Assembly (NCBI RefSeq): GCF_022374875.2
Contig: NZ_CP092427.2
Location: 2,666,001 to 2,730,000, forward strand
Direction: 5' to 3'
Length of the DNA: 64,000 nt
DNA from: Mycolicibacterium rufum
GTDB taxonomy: Bacteria > Actinomycetota > Actinomycetes > Mycobacteriales > Mycobacteriaceae
Made by a program: the position numbers and the translations under genes. Shown here one piece after another: positions 34,505-42,140 of this stretch. Numbering within the stretch: position 1 is the stretch's first letter; each line of letters begins with the position of its first letter. Below the pieces are notes generated by a model. It saw only the letters and a list, made by a program, of their open reading frames with translations. It was not told where the DNA came from and made no database searches.

Positions 34505-34786
34505 TCAGTCGTGAGCGACGACATCCTCGACGGTGACGTTCACCGCCACCCCCGGCCAGTCCCGGGCCACGGCCGCACGCACGGCCGCAGCGGTCTCCCT
34601 GACGGGCGCATCCTCGCGGACCGTGATGTGCACGGCGATGGCATCGTCGCCGAACCGGATCCCTGGCACCCGGCGGCCCGGCAGGTAGGTGCCGACCTCG
34701 CCGAACATCCCGGGGTGCAGATCGGCCACCCCGGGCACCGCGCGGACGACAGCGGCGACCGCGTCGGCCCGTTCCTGCGCCGTCAT
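34505..34786 (-). CDS. Small Asp23/Gls24-related protein, 93 aa
   Basis: A 93-residue soluble protein with a helix (TAQERADAVAAVVRAVPGVADLHPG), a short strand pair (GIRFGDDAIAVHITVREDAPV) and a C-terminal helix-strand (AAVRAAVARDWPGVAVNVTVEDV). This alternation resembles half of an Asp23 domain. It starts within the stop of the Asp23-family gene upstream (ATGA), so the two act together. No catalytic residues are seen. Confidence 0.65.
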   Translation of the reverse strand: MTAQERADAVAAVVRAVPGVADLHPGMFGEVGTYLPGRRVPGIRFGDDAIAVHITVREDAPVRETAAAVRAAVARDWPGVAVNVTVEDVVAHD

Positions 34787-35184
34787 TCGACGCGCGCCGG
34801 TCGGTCGCCGGCCGACTGCTCGGTGTCCTCGTCGGCGACGAAGACGTCATGGACGGTGATGTTCACCTCGACCACCTCGAGGCCGGTCATCCGCTCGATG
34901 GCGGCGATCACGTTGCGCCGGATGCCGGCCGCGAGATCGGCGATGGCCACTCCGTAGTCGGCGACGATGTCGATGTCGACAGCGGCCTGCTTCTCGCCCA
35001 CCTCCACCGACACGCCCTGGGCGTGGTTGACCGCAGCGCCGGGAATCCGCTCCCGCAGCGCGCCCACCGCCCGGCTGGCATTGCCGCCCAACGCGTGCAC
35101 GCCGCTCACCTCGCGCGCGGCCAGTCCGGCGATCTTCGACACGACGGTATCGGCGATCGTGGTGGTCCCTCGATCCGTACTCAT
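34783..35184 (-). CDS. Asp23/Gls24-family envelope stress protein
   Basis: A 133-residue protein with the family core TTTIADTVVSKIAGLAAREVSGVHALGG, then SVEVGEKQAAVDIDIVADYGVAIADLAAGIRRNVIAAIERMTGLEVVEVNITVHDVFV. Asp23 proteins help keep cell-envelope homeostasis in firmicutes; in actinobacteria they are often near ECF sigma genes, as here. I start at ATG 35184 behind GAAAGGAGCG, not at the longer upstream frame. Coupled to the 93-residue gene downstream and divergent from the sigma-factor gene. Confidence 0.85.
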   Translation of the reverse strand: MSTDRGTTTIADTVVSKIAGLAAREVSGVHALGGNASRAVGALRERIPGAAVNHAQGVSVEVGEKQAAVDIDIVADYGVAIADLAAGIRRNVIAAIERMTGLEVVEVNITVHDVFVADEDTEQSAGDRPARVE

Positions 35185-35286
35185 GTCCGCTCCTTTCTCG
35201 ACATTCTCCCCTTGGTCGTCGGCGGACGGCCGAACCGAATGTCTGACGAATGTGTCACCGACCACACCACGGTCGTGGGCGCTGGC

Positions 35287-35292
35287 TAGGCT
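35287..35292 (+). promoter_or_regulatory. Candidate -10 box for the ECF sigma gene
   Basis: TAGGCT followed by six bases and GTG 35299; no ribosome site. This is the same leaderless spacing as at 23214 and 26997. Confidence 0.4.
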
Positions 35293-35298
35293 CTGCGC

Positions 35299-35868
35299 GT
35301 GCTTGCCGGCGACCCCGTGGTCGACCCCGACGTCGACGACCGCGAACTCGCGGCGGCGGCCGCCGCCGGTGATCGCGCGGCGTTCGAGACCCTGATCCGC
35401 CGCCACGGCCCGGCCCTGCACCGCTACGCCCGCCGGATGACCCGCGACGATGCCGCCGTGCAGGACATCGTGCAGGAGACGTTCGTCGCGGCCTGGCGCC
35501 AGATCGACCGCTTCCGGGGCGAATCCAGCCCGCGGACATGGCTTTTCGCGATCTGCGCGCGCAAGGTCGTCGACTCGCACCGGGTCAAGCGTGCGGTGCC
35601 GCTCGACGACCGGTTGCTCGACCCCGCGGACTCCTCAGCGTCGGCGGACCCGTTCGCCAACGTCTCGAACACCGAATTCCTGGAGGCGCTGGAGGAGGCA
35701 CTCGCCGAACTGCCACCCCGCCAGCGCGCGGTGTGGCTGCTGCGGGAGGTCGAGGAATTGACCTTCCCCCAGATCGGGACGATCCTGAGTCTGAGCCCCG
35801 ACGGGGCGCGGGGGCATCATCACCGCGCCCGCACGACACTGCAACAGAGGCTGCAACGATGGCGATAG
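35299..35868 (+). CDS. ECF-type RNA polymerase sigma factor
   Basis: A 189-residue sigma factor. Region 2 spans about residues 20-90 (RHGPALHRYARRMTRDDAAVQDIVQETFVAAWRQIDRFRGE, then TWLFAICARKVVDSHR), and region 4 about residues 130-185 (LAELPPRQRAVWLLREVEELTFPQIGTILSLSPDGARG). The region-4 recognition helix SLSPDGARGHHHRARTTL is unusually His/Arg-rich. No zinc anti-sigma gene follows; instead the next gene, overlapping by ten bases, encodes an Asp23-like protein, which could act as the signal partner. Confidence 0.9.
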   Translation: MLAGDPVVDPDVDDRELAAAAAAGDRAAFETLIRRHGPALHRYARRMTRDDAAVQDIVQETFVAAWRQIDRFRGESSPRTWLFAICARKVVDSHRVKRAVPLDDRLLDPADSSASADPFANVSNTEFLEALEEALAELPPRQRAVWLLREVEELTFPQIGTILSLSPDGARGHHHRARTTLQQRLQRWR

Positions 35869-36293
35869 GCGACTACGACGTGCTGGCCCGGGCGTCCCGG
35901 GATCTGCGCGCGATGCCCGAGCGCGGCTGGGTGGCCATCGAACAGCGCGTGATCGACGCGGTGCGCGCCACCCCGCGCGGGGGCTGGCCCCTCGACGTCG
36001 TCGACCCCCGCCCCGGCGACGCCCCGGGCCGGATCGAGGTCAGCGATCTGGTGCTGCGCGCCGGACTGGCCCGTGCGCTGCGCTCGCTGCCGGACCTCAC
36101 GCTCGTCGACGTCGCCGTCGCCCTCGACGAGAAGACGCTGCGCGCGGTGCGCATCGAGGTCAGCGGCCGCTACGGGGCGGATCTCTCGGCGACCGCGGCG
36201 CAGGCGCGCACGCTGGCCGCCGGGGTGATCGCGGAGGTCCTGGGCACCGAGGACGTCGACATCGACATCGTCGTGAGCGACGTGCACCGCTGA
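35859..36293 (+). CDS. Asp23-like partner of the ECF sigma gene, 144 aa
   Basis: A 144-residue protein starting at ATG 35859 inside the sigma gene. Residues 60-140 have an Asp23-like order (RIEVSDLVLRAGLARALRSLPDLTLVDVAVALDEKTLRAVRIEVSGRYGADL, then IAEVLGTEDVDIDIVVSDVH) related to the two proteins encoded divergently. The first 50 residues are helical and would be free to bind the sigma factor. The overlap and the lack of a classical anti-sigma make a regulatory role likely but unproven. Confidence 0.7.
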   Translation: MAIGDYDVLARASRDLRAMPERGWVAIEQRVIDAVRATPRGGWPLDVVDPRPGDAPGRIEVSDLVLRAGLARALRSLPDLTLVDVAVALDEKTLRAVRIEVSGRYGADLSATAAQARTLAAGVIAEVLGTEDVDIDIVVSDVHR

Positions 36294-36320
36294 ACCTTCC
36301 CGAACCGGGCACGGCGAATA

Positions 36321-36338
36321 AGTGAACAGTTGTACACT
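36321..36338. promoter_or_regulatory. 18-bp palindrome upstream of the universal stress protein gene
   Basis: AGTGAACAGTTGTACACT reads AGTGnACAnnTGTnCACT on both strands, with seven of nine symmetric pairs matching. It lies 30 bases before the usp start, where a dimeric repressor or activator would bind. It matches no mycobacterial operator consensus I know (DosR, KstR, LexA, IdeR). Confidence 0.5.
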
Positions 36339-36368
36339 CATGCGTCACGACAGCGGGAGGGGACATCC

Positions 36369-36818
36369 ATGACGAAGTACTCGACCATCGTGGTCGGCAC
36401 CGACGGCTCGGAGACGTCGCTGCGGGCGGTCGACAAGGCCGCCGCGCTGGCCGCCGAATCCGACGCCCGCCTGATCGTCGCGTCGGCGTTCACTCCGGCG
36501 CACCACGACGGCGGAGCCCCCGAACCCGACCAGCCGCACAACATCAACTACCGGACCCAGGGCGACGCACCGGTGTACGGCCTGCTCGGCGACGCCGCCG
36601 ACCGGGCCAGAAAGGCCGGGGCGAAACACGTCGAGCAGCGCGCCGTGCACGGTGCGCCCGCCGACGCGCTGGTCGCGCTGGCCGATGAGGTGAAGGCCGA
36701 CCTGCTGGTCGTGGGCAGTGTCGGCCTGCGGTCGATGGTGGGCCGGCTCGTCGGTTCGGTGCCCAAGATCGTGCAGCGCAAGGCGCACACCGAGGTGCTC
36801 GTCGTCGATACCGACTGA
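36369..36818 (+). CDS. Universal stress protein
   Basis: A 149-residue single-domain UspA-fold protein. The opening KYSTIVVGTDGSETSLRAVDKA and the ATP-binding pattern G-2x-G-9x-G-S in VVGSVGLRSMVGRLVGSVPK indicate the nucleotide-binding subclass, as in mycobacterial Rv1636. Start ATG 36369 follows GGGAGGGGAC; a longer frame from 36330 lacks such a site. A strong palindrome upstream may control it. It is convergent with the PEP-mutase-like gene. Confidence 0.9.
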   Translation: MTKYSTIVVGTDGSETSLRAVDKAAALAAESDARLIVASAFTPAHHDGGAPEPDQPHNINYRTQGDAPVYGLLGDAADRARKAGAKHVEQRAVHGAPADALVALADEVKADLLVVGSVGLRSMVGRLVGSVPKIVQRKAHTEVLVVDTD

Positions 36819-36828
36819 CCGGACCGGT

Positions 36829-37587
36829 TCAGCGCCAGCGGGCCAGGATCTCCTTCGACCGCTCCGCGAGCGCCGCCTGCCAGAACGGACCGAAGCTGAT
36901 GCGGGCCACGCCGAGCGGACCGTAGGACGCCGGATCCGCCTTGTCGGGCGCCGCGATCGCGTTCACCGGCAGCGGAAGCTCAGAGGTCAAGCGCTGCATC
37001 GTCTCCGGGCCGTGCAGCCCGACGGGGTAGAGCACGTCGGCGCCCGCGTCGGCCGCCTGCCGCAACCGGGCGATCGCCCGGTCGACCCGGTCGGACTCGT
37101 CGCCGTCCTGCCGCAGGAACAGGTCGGTGCGCGCGTTGACCACCACGTGCACGCCGGACGCGTCGGCGGCCGCCCGCAGCGCCCCCACCAGGTCGGCGTG
37201 CTCGTCGGCCGACCGCAGCCGGCCCCCTTCGCCGTGCGCGGTGTCCTCGATGTTCAGGCCAACGGCACCCACCGACAGCAGCCCCTCGATGAGCCGCGAC
37301 GGCGCTTCGCCGTAGCCGGACTCGATGTCGACCGACACCGGCAGGTCGGTGGCGGCGGTGATTTGCGCGACCCGGGTGATGAGATCGTCGAACGTCATGC
37401 CCTCGTTGTCGGGTTTGCCGACCGAGTCGGCCACCGGATGGCTGCCGACGGTCAGCGCCTCGAAGCCCGCGCCTGCGGCCAGCCGGGCCGACCACGCGTC
37501 CCACACCGTGGGCAGGATGACCGGATCCCCGGGCCGGTGCAGTGCCAGCAACGCCTCGGCCCGGCCCTTCAGAACGTCGTGCGCCAT
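36829..37587 (-). CDS. Isocitrate lyase/PEP mutase family protein
   Basis: A 252-residue barrel protein of the ICL/PEPM superfamily: VILPTVWDAWSARLAAGAGFEALTVGSHPVA, the metal-site region VSVDIESGYGEAP and VGLNIEDT, and VVNARTDLFL. It resembles Rv1998c. The cysteine loop that defines true isocitrate lyases (KKCGH) is absent, so it is a lyase or mutase of other substrate, for example a 2-methylisocitrate-like or oxaloacetase-type enzyme. I start at ATG 37587 because GGAGGT stands just before it. Confidence 0.82.
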   Translation of the reverse strand: MAHDVLKGRAEALLALHRPGDPVILPTVWDAWSARLAAGAGFEALTVGSHPVADSVGKPDNEGMTFDDLITRVAQITAATDLPVSVDIESGYGEAPSRLIEGLLSVGAVGLNIEDTAHGEGGRLRSADEHADLVGALRAAADASGVHVVVNARTDLFLRQDGDESDRVDRAIARLRQAADAGADVLYPVGLHGPETMQRLTSELPLPVNAIAAPDKADPASYGPLGVARISFGPFWQAALAERSKEILARWR

Positions 37588-37618
37588 TCTTACCTCCGTG
37601 TCATCAAAGTGATCTGTC

Positions 37619-37637
37619 TCACCCATCAGGTGGGTGA
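37619..37637. promoter_or_regulatory. Perfect 7-bp inverted repeat with 5-bp spacer
   Basis: TCACCCA-TCAGG-TGGGTGA lies in the 109-bp gap between two divergent genes, 32 bases upstream of the PEP-mutase-like start and 60 bases before the 99-residue gene. It is a candidate operator for either gene. Confidence 0.45.
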
Positions 37638-37696
37638 TGTGGCTAGCATCGAATGCGTACTGTGATCCATGACACCCTTCAGCCCAAGGAGGTCAC

Positions 37697-37996
37697 TTGT
37701 CCAGCAGCACCACCGAGCTCGCCGAGCTTCACGATCTGATCGGAAGCCTTCGGCGATGCGTGACATCACTGGCGTCGCGCTACGGGGACAGCCCCGCGAC
37801 GCGGCGCATCGTCAACGATGCCGAACGCATTCTCAACGATATCGATCGACTCGACATCGACGCCGAGGAACTGGAACTCGCGCGCGGCCTGTCCCGGCAT
37901 CACCATGTCGGCGAGCGCATCCCGATTCCGGATACCCAGTACGACACCGATTTCTGGCGCGGTGTCGACGACGAGGGCCTGGGCGGAACCCACTAA
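37697..37996 (+). CDS. Conserved 99-residue mycobacterial protein (Rv0250c-like)
   Basis: A 99-residue helical protein: a coiled N-terminal part (ELAELHDLIGSLRRCVTSLASRYGDSPATRRIVNDAERILNDIDRLDIDAEELEL) and a conserved end VGERIPIPDTQYDTDFWRGVDDEG. It agrees in length, position next to the Sdh1 genes and general sequence with what I recall of Rv0250c, a protein of unknown function. The start is TTG 37697, five bases after AAGGAGG; no better start exists. Confidence 0.8.
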   Translation: MSSSTTELAELHDLIGSLRRCVTSLASRYGDSPATRRIVNDAERILNDIDRLDIDAEELELARGLSRHHHVGERIPIPDTQYDTDFWRGVDDEGLGGTH

Positions 37997-38085
37997 CCGG
38001 GGAGTGCCCGTCCGGGCCCGTCGGGCTCATGCGAGAGTCGAGGTCGCGAGTCGAGTTCGCAGGAAACATTCATCGAGAGGGAAAC

Positions 38086-38922
38086 GTGAGCGCACCCACC
38101 GCCGACCGCAAGGCGACCGGCGTCTTCTCCCCCGGCCGAGCCCAGATCGCACAGCGCACGCTGCGCACCGACAACTGGCTCAAGGCACCCATCGTCACGG
38201 ACCTGGGTTTCGCCGCGTTCATCATCTACGCGACGGTGCGGGCGTTCATGCGCGACGACTTCTTCGTCGAGAAGTACCACTACCTCACGCCGTTCTATTC
38301 ACCCTGCCTGAGCAAGGCCTGCGGCGAGGCCAGCGAGTTCTGGCCGCAGATCCTGCCCACGTCGGGGCCGTTGTCGCTGCTGCCGTACGCGCTTCTGTCG
38401 CTGCCGTTCCTGCTGCTGTTCCGGATCACCTGCTACTACTACCGAGGCGCCTACTACCGCTCGGTGTGGCAGTCGCCGACCGCCTGCGCGGTGGCCGAAC
38501 CGCACGCCAAGTACACAGGGGAGACGCGTTTTCCGCTGATCCTGCAGAACCTGCACCGCTACTTCTTCTACATCGCGGCGCTCATCTCGCTCATCAACAC
38601 CTGGGACGCGATCAAGGCCTTCCACTCCGAGGACGGTCCGGGCGGCTTCGGCTTCGGGCTGGGCAACGTCATCCTCGTCGTCAATGTGATCCTGCTGTGG
38701 ACGTACACGATCAGCTGCCACTCCTGCCGCCACGTCGCCGGCGGTCGGCTCAAGCACTTCTCCAAACATCCCGTCCGCTACTGGATGTGGACGCAGATCA
38801 GCAAGCTCAACACCCGGCACAAGCTCTACGCGTGGATCACGCTGGGCACGCTGATGTTGACCGACTTCTACGTCATGCTGGTGGCCAGCGGCACGATCTC
38901 CGACCTGCGATTCATCGGCTGA
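38086..38922 (+). CDS. sdhC: Sdh1 membrane subunit SdhC
   Basis: A 278-residue membrane anchor of succinate:quinone oxidoreductase 1 (Rv0249c type), with about five helices. It carries unusual Cys/His sites: Cys74 and Cys79 in SPCLSKACGE, and CHSCRH at residues 211-216 after the helix VNVILLWTYTIS. The structure of M. smegmatis Sdh1 is reported to hold a membrane-embedded Rieske-type [2Fe-2S] cluster in this subunit, and the CHSCRH motif would suit it. The start is GTG 38086 behind GAGAGGG. First gene of the sdhC-sdhA-sdhB operon. Confidence 0.9.
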   Translation: MSAPTADRKATGVFSPGRAQIAQRTLRTDNWLKAPIVTDLGFAAFIIYATVRAFMRDDFFVEKYHYLTPFYSPCLSKACGEASEFWPQILPTSGPLSLLPYALLSLPFLLLFRITCYYYRGAYYRSVWQSPTACAVAEPHAKYTGETRFPLILQNLHRYFFYIAALISLINTWDAIKAFHSEDGPGGFGFGLGNVILVVNVILLWTYTISCHSCRHVAGGRLKHFSKHPVRYWMWTQISKLNTRHKLYAWITLGTLMLTDFYVMLVASGTISDLRFIG

Positions 38923-38972
38923 ATCGGGTTCGCGCACAGAGTTTTTCGATGATCAAGGACGAGTGAGGGTTG

Positions 38973-40901
38973 ATGGCTTCGGACGAAGCAGAGATTGAAC
39001 GGCACACCTACGACGTCGTCGTGATCGGCGCCGGCGGGGCGGGACTGCGCGCGGTGATCGAGGCCCGGGAGCGGGGCCTGCGCGTCGCGGTGGTGACGAA
39101 ATCGCTGTTCGGCAAGGCTCATACGGTGATGGCCGAGGGCGGCTGCGCCGCGGCCATGCGCAACGTCAACACCAAGGACTCCTGGCAGGTGCACTTCGGT
39201 GACACCATGCGCGGCGGGAAGTTCCTGAACAACTGGCGGATGGCCGAACTGCACGCGCAGGAGGCCCCGGACCGGGTGTGGGAACTCGAGACCTACGGCG
39301 CGCTGTTCGACCGCACCAAGGACGGCAAGATCAGCCAGCGCAACTTCGGCGGGCACACCTACCCGCGGCTGGCCCACGTCGGCGACCGCACCGGCCTGGA
39401 GATCATCCGCACCCTGCAGCAGAAGATCGTGTCGCTGCAGCAGGAGGACAAGCGCGAACTCGGCGACTACGAGGCCCGGATCCGGGTCTTCCACGAAACC
39501 GCGATCACCGAACTGATCCTCGACAACGGCAAGATCGCGGGCGCCTTCGGCTACTACCGCGAGACCGGTGACTTCGTGCTGTTCGAGGCGCCCGCGGTGG
39601 TGCTGGCGACCGGCGGCATCGGCAAGTCGTACAAGGTGTCGTCGAATTCCTGGGAGTACACCGGAGACGGGCACGCTCTGGCGCTGCGCGCGGGGTCCTC
39701 GCTGATCAACATGGAGTTCATCCAGTTCCACCCGACCGGCATGGTGTGGCCGCTGTCGGTGAAGGGGATCCTGGTCACCGAGGGTGTGCGCGGCGACGGC
39801 GGAGTGCTGAAGAACTCCGAGGGCAAGCGCTTCATGTTCGACTACATCCCCGACGTCTTCAAGGGTCAGTACGCGGAGTCCGAGGAAGAGGCCGACCAGT
39901 GGCTCAAGGACAACGACTCCGCGCGCCGCACCCCTGACCTGCTGCCCCGCGATGAGGTGGCCCGCGCGATCAACACCGAGGTCAAGGAAGGCCGGGGCAC
40001 CCCGCACGGCGGCGTGTACCTCGACATCGCCTCCCGCATGACCCCGGAGGAGATCAAGCGCCGGCTGCCCTCGATGTACCACCAGTTCATCGAGCTGGCC
40101 GAGGTCGACATCACCACCGACGAGATGGAGGTCGGCCCGACCTGTCACTACGTGATGGGCGGGATCGAGGTGGAACCCGACACCGGCGCGGCCGCGACGC
40201 CGGGGCTGTTCGCCGCGGGCGAGTGCGCCGGCGGCATGCACGGCTCCAACCGGCTCGGCGGCAACTCGCTGTCCGACCTGCTGGTGTTCGGCCGGCGTGC
40301 CGGGCTCGGCGCCTCGGACTACGTGCGCGCGATGTCCAACCGGCCTGCGGTCACCCAGGACGCGGTGGACAAGGCCAGGGAGATGGCGCTGGCGGTGTTC
40401 GACGGCCCGAGCGACGGCTCGGCCCCGGAGAACCCGTACTCGCTGCAGCTGGACATGCAGGACACCATGAACAACCTGGTGGGCATCATCCGCAAGGCCG
40501 ACGAGATGCAGGAGGCCCTGGACAAGCTCACCGAACTGCGCGACCGCTACAAGCGCGTCAAGGTCGAGGGCGAGCGCAAGTTCAACCCCGGCTGGCACCT
40601 CGCGATGGACCTGCGGAACATGCTGCTGGTCAGCGAGTCGGTGGCGAAGTCGGCGATGACCCGCACCGAGAGCCGCGGCGGACACACCCGCGACGACTAC
40701 CCGACGATGGACGCCGGCTGGCGCAACCACCTGCTGGTGTGCCGGTCCGAGGGCGACGACCCGGTGGTCCCCGACGTCACCGTGACCAAGGAACGCCAGC
40801 CCACGATGCGGCCGGACCTGCTGGAAACCTTCGAGCTCTCCGAGCTGGAGAAGTACTACACCGACGACGAACTCCTCGAACACCCGCAACGGAAGGGCTG
40901 A
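38973..40901 (+). CDS. sdhA: Sdh1 flavoprotein subunit SdhA
   Basis: A 642-residue flavoprotein that oxidises succinate to fumarate. The FAD motif YDVVVIGAGGAGLRAVIEA is at residues 11-29, the covalent-flavin His in KAHTVMAEGG, the active-site region HPTGMVWP with the substrate His, and the Arg-containing GGMHGSNRLGGNSLSDLLVFG. It matches Rv0248c in type and is longer than E. coli SdhA mainly in the middle. The ATG follows GAGGG; sdhB starts four bases after the stop. Confidence 0.94.
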   Translation: MASDEAEIERHTYDVVVIGAGGAGLRAVIEARERGLRVAVVTKSLFGKAHTVMAEGGCAAAMRNVNTKDSWQVHFGDTMRGGKFLNNWRMAELHAQEAPDRVWELETYGALFDRTKDGKISQRNFGGHTYPRLAHVGDRTGLEIIRTLQQKIVSLQQEDKRELGDYEARIRVFHETAITELILDNGKIAGAFGYYRETGDFVLFEAPAVVLATGGIGKSYKVSSNSWEYTGDGHALALRAGSSLINMEFIQFHPTGMVWPLSVKGILVTEGVRGDGGVLKNSEGKRFMFDYIPDVFKGQYAESEEEADQWLKDNDSARRTPDLLPRDEVARAINTEVKEGRGTPHGGVYLDIASRMTPEEIKRRLPSMYHQFIELAEVDITTDEMEVGPTCHYVMGGIEVEPDTGAAATPGLFAAGECAGGMHGSNRLGGNSLSDLLVFGRRAGLGASDYVRAMSNRPAVTQDAVDKAREMALAVFDGPSDGSAPENPYSLQLDMQDTMNNLVGIIRKADEMQEALDKLTELRDRYKRVKVEGERKFNPGWHLAMDLRNMLLVSESVAKSAMTRTESRGGHTRDDYPTMDAGWRNHLLVCRSEGDDPVVPDVTVTKERQPTMRPDLLETFELSELEKYYTDDELLEHPQRKG

Positions 40902-40905
40902 CACC

Positions 40906-41661
40906 ATGGGTGCGTACAACGCGAAGATGCGCGTCTGGCGCGGTGACGCCTCCGGCGGGGAACTGAAGGACTACACCGTCGAGGTCAACGAGGGCGAGGT
41001 CGTCCTCGACATCATCCACCGGTTGCAGCAGACCCAGACCGGCGACCTCGCGGTCCGCTGGAACTGCAAGGCCGGCAAGTGCGGGTCCTGTTCGGTGGAG
41101 ATCAACGGCCGTCCGCGCCTGGCATGCATGACGCGGATGTCGACGTTCGGGGAGGACGAGACCGTCACGGTCACCCCGCTGCGGACGTTCCCGGTGATGC
41201 GGGACCTGGTCACCGACGTGTCCTTCAACTACGAGAAGGCCAGGGAGATCCCGTCGTTCACGCCGCCCAAGGACCTGCAGCCCGGTGAGTACCGGATGCA
41301 GCAGGAGGACGTGAACCGCAGCCAGGAGTTCCGCAAGTGCATCGAGTGCTTCCTGTGCCAGAACGTCTGCCACGTCAACCGTGACCACGAGGAGAACAAG
41401 AAGGCGTTCTCCGGTCCGCGGTACCTGATGCGGCAGGCCGAGCTCGACATGCATCCGCTCGACGTGCACGGCCACCGCGCCGAGCAAGCCCAGGAGGAGA
41501 ACGGCCTGGGCTACTGCAACATCACCAAGTGCTGCACCGAGGTGTGCCCCGAGCACATCAAGATCACCGACAATGCGCTGATCCCGATGAAGGAACGCGC
41601 CGCCGACCGCAAGTACGACCCGGTGGTGTGGCTGGGCAACAAGCTGTTCCGGCGGAAGTAA
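40906..41661 (+). CDS. sdhB: Sdh1 iron-sulfur subunit SdhB
   Basis: A 251-residue iron-sulfur protein. The [2Fe-2S] ligands are in NCKAGKCGSCSVEINGRPRLAC; the two other clusters are bound by CIECFLCQNVC and CNITKCCTEVCPEH. Rv0247c is the equivalent. It passes electrons from SdhA FADH2 to the membrane subunit. The stop is followed after only four bases by the cysteine-repeat gene. Confidence 0.94.
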   Translation: MGAYNAKMRVWRGDASGGELKDYTVEVNEGEVVLDIIHRLQQTQTGDLAVRWNCKAGKCGSCSVEINGRPRLACMTRMSTFGEDETVTVTPLRTFPVMRDLVTDVSFNYEKAREIPSFTPPKDLQPGEYRMQQEDVNRSQEFRKCIECFLCQNVCHVNRDHEENKKAFSGPRYLMRQAELDMHPLDVHGHRAEQAQEENGLGYCNITKCCTEVCPEHIKITDNALIPMKERAADRKYDPVVWLGNKLFRRK

Positions 41662-41665
41662 GCGC

Positions 41666-42109
41666 GTGACCGGCGCGCCGGTGGCCGCCGACAACGTCGC
41701 CGTCGCGGGCTCGATCTCGACGTCGGGCAGTGCCGCGGTCGCCGGCTCGATCGGCACCGTCAACAGTGCGGCCGTCGCCGGATCGATCGCCACCGCGGGC
41801 AGCGCCGGCGTGGCCGGATCCGTCGCGACGGCGGGCAGCGCCGCGGTGGTGCGGGCCATCGGCACGGCAGGCAGCGCGGGCGTCGCCGGATCGATTGCGA
41901 CCGCCGGCAGCGCCGCGATCGCCGGGTGCGTGCTGGCCGTGCTGTGTATCGCCTGTCGCGGCTGCCTGGCCTGTCTGGCCTGCATCGACTGCGCCCGGTG
42001 CCGGGCCTGCGTCGGCTGCGTCAGCTGTGAGGACTGCATCGGCTGCGTGGGGTGCGTGAACTGCACCGGGCTGCGCAACGCGGTGGGTCTGCGCGACGTT
42101 CACGCGTGA
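41666..42109 (+). CDS. Repeat protein with cysteine at every third residue, 147 aa, unknown family
   Basis: I do not recognise this protein. Residues 12-83 are six 12-residue repeats of the type AVAGSIATAGSA, themselves made of two six-residue halves. Residues 84-88 start a seventh repeat (AIAGC), and from Cys94 to Cys133 there is a cysteine at every third position without exception, 14 in all, plus Cys88. A short polar tail follows. The six-residue periodicity recalls left-handed beta-helix proteins, in which a three-residue cysteine period would stack into columns. It has typical mycobacterial GC-rich third positions, and repeats differ by synonymous codons, arguing for a real protein. It begins (GTG 41666) four bases after sdhB and has no good ribosome site, so it is probably co-translated with the Sdh1 operon. 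Confidence 0.68.
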   Translation: MTGAPVAADNVAVAGSISTSGSAAVAGSIGTVNSAAVAGSIATAGSAGVAGSVATAGSAAVVRAIGTAGSAGVAGSIATAGSAAIAGCVLAVLCIACRGCLACLACIDCARCRACVGCVSCEDCIGCVGCVNCTGLRNAVGLRDVHA

Positions 42110-42127
42110 GGGCACAGCCCGGGGCGC

Positions 42128-42133
42128 TACATT
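42128..42133 (+). promoter_or_regulatory. Candidate -10 box for fadE5
   Basis: TACATT (TANNNT) seven bases before ATG 42141; no Shine-Dalgarno site. It supports a separate, leaderless fadE5 message although the gene is only 31 bases from the cysteine-repeat gene. Confidence 0.42.
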
Positions 42134-42140
42134 GCCACCC

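Noticed and set aside
36294..36368. DosR box before the universal stress gene
   Set aside because: Some mycobacterial usp genes are in the DosR regulon, but no GGGAC/GTCCC core is present; the palindrome there is different.
37588..37696. DosR box before the Rv1998c-like gene
   Set aside because: Rv1998c is DosR-controlled in M. tuberculosis, but no GGGAC/GTCCC core is found in this gap.
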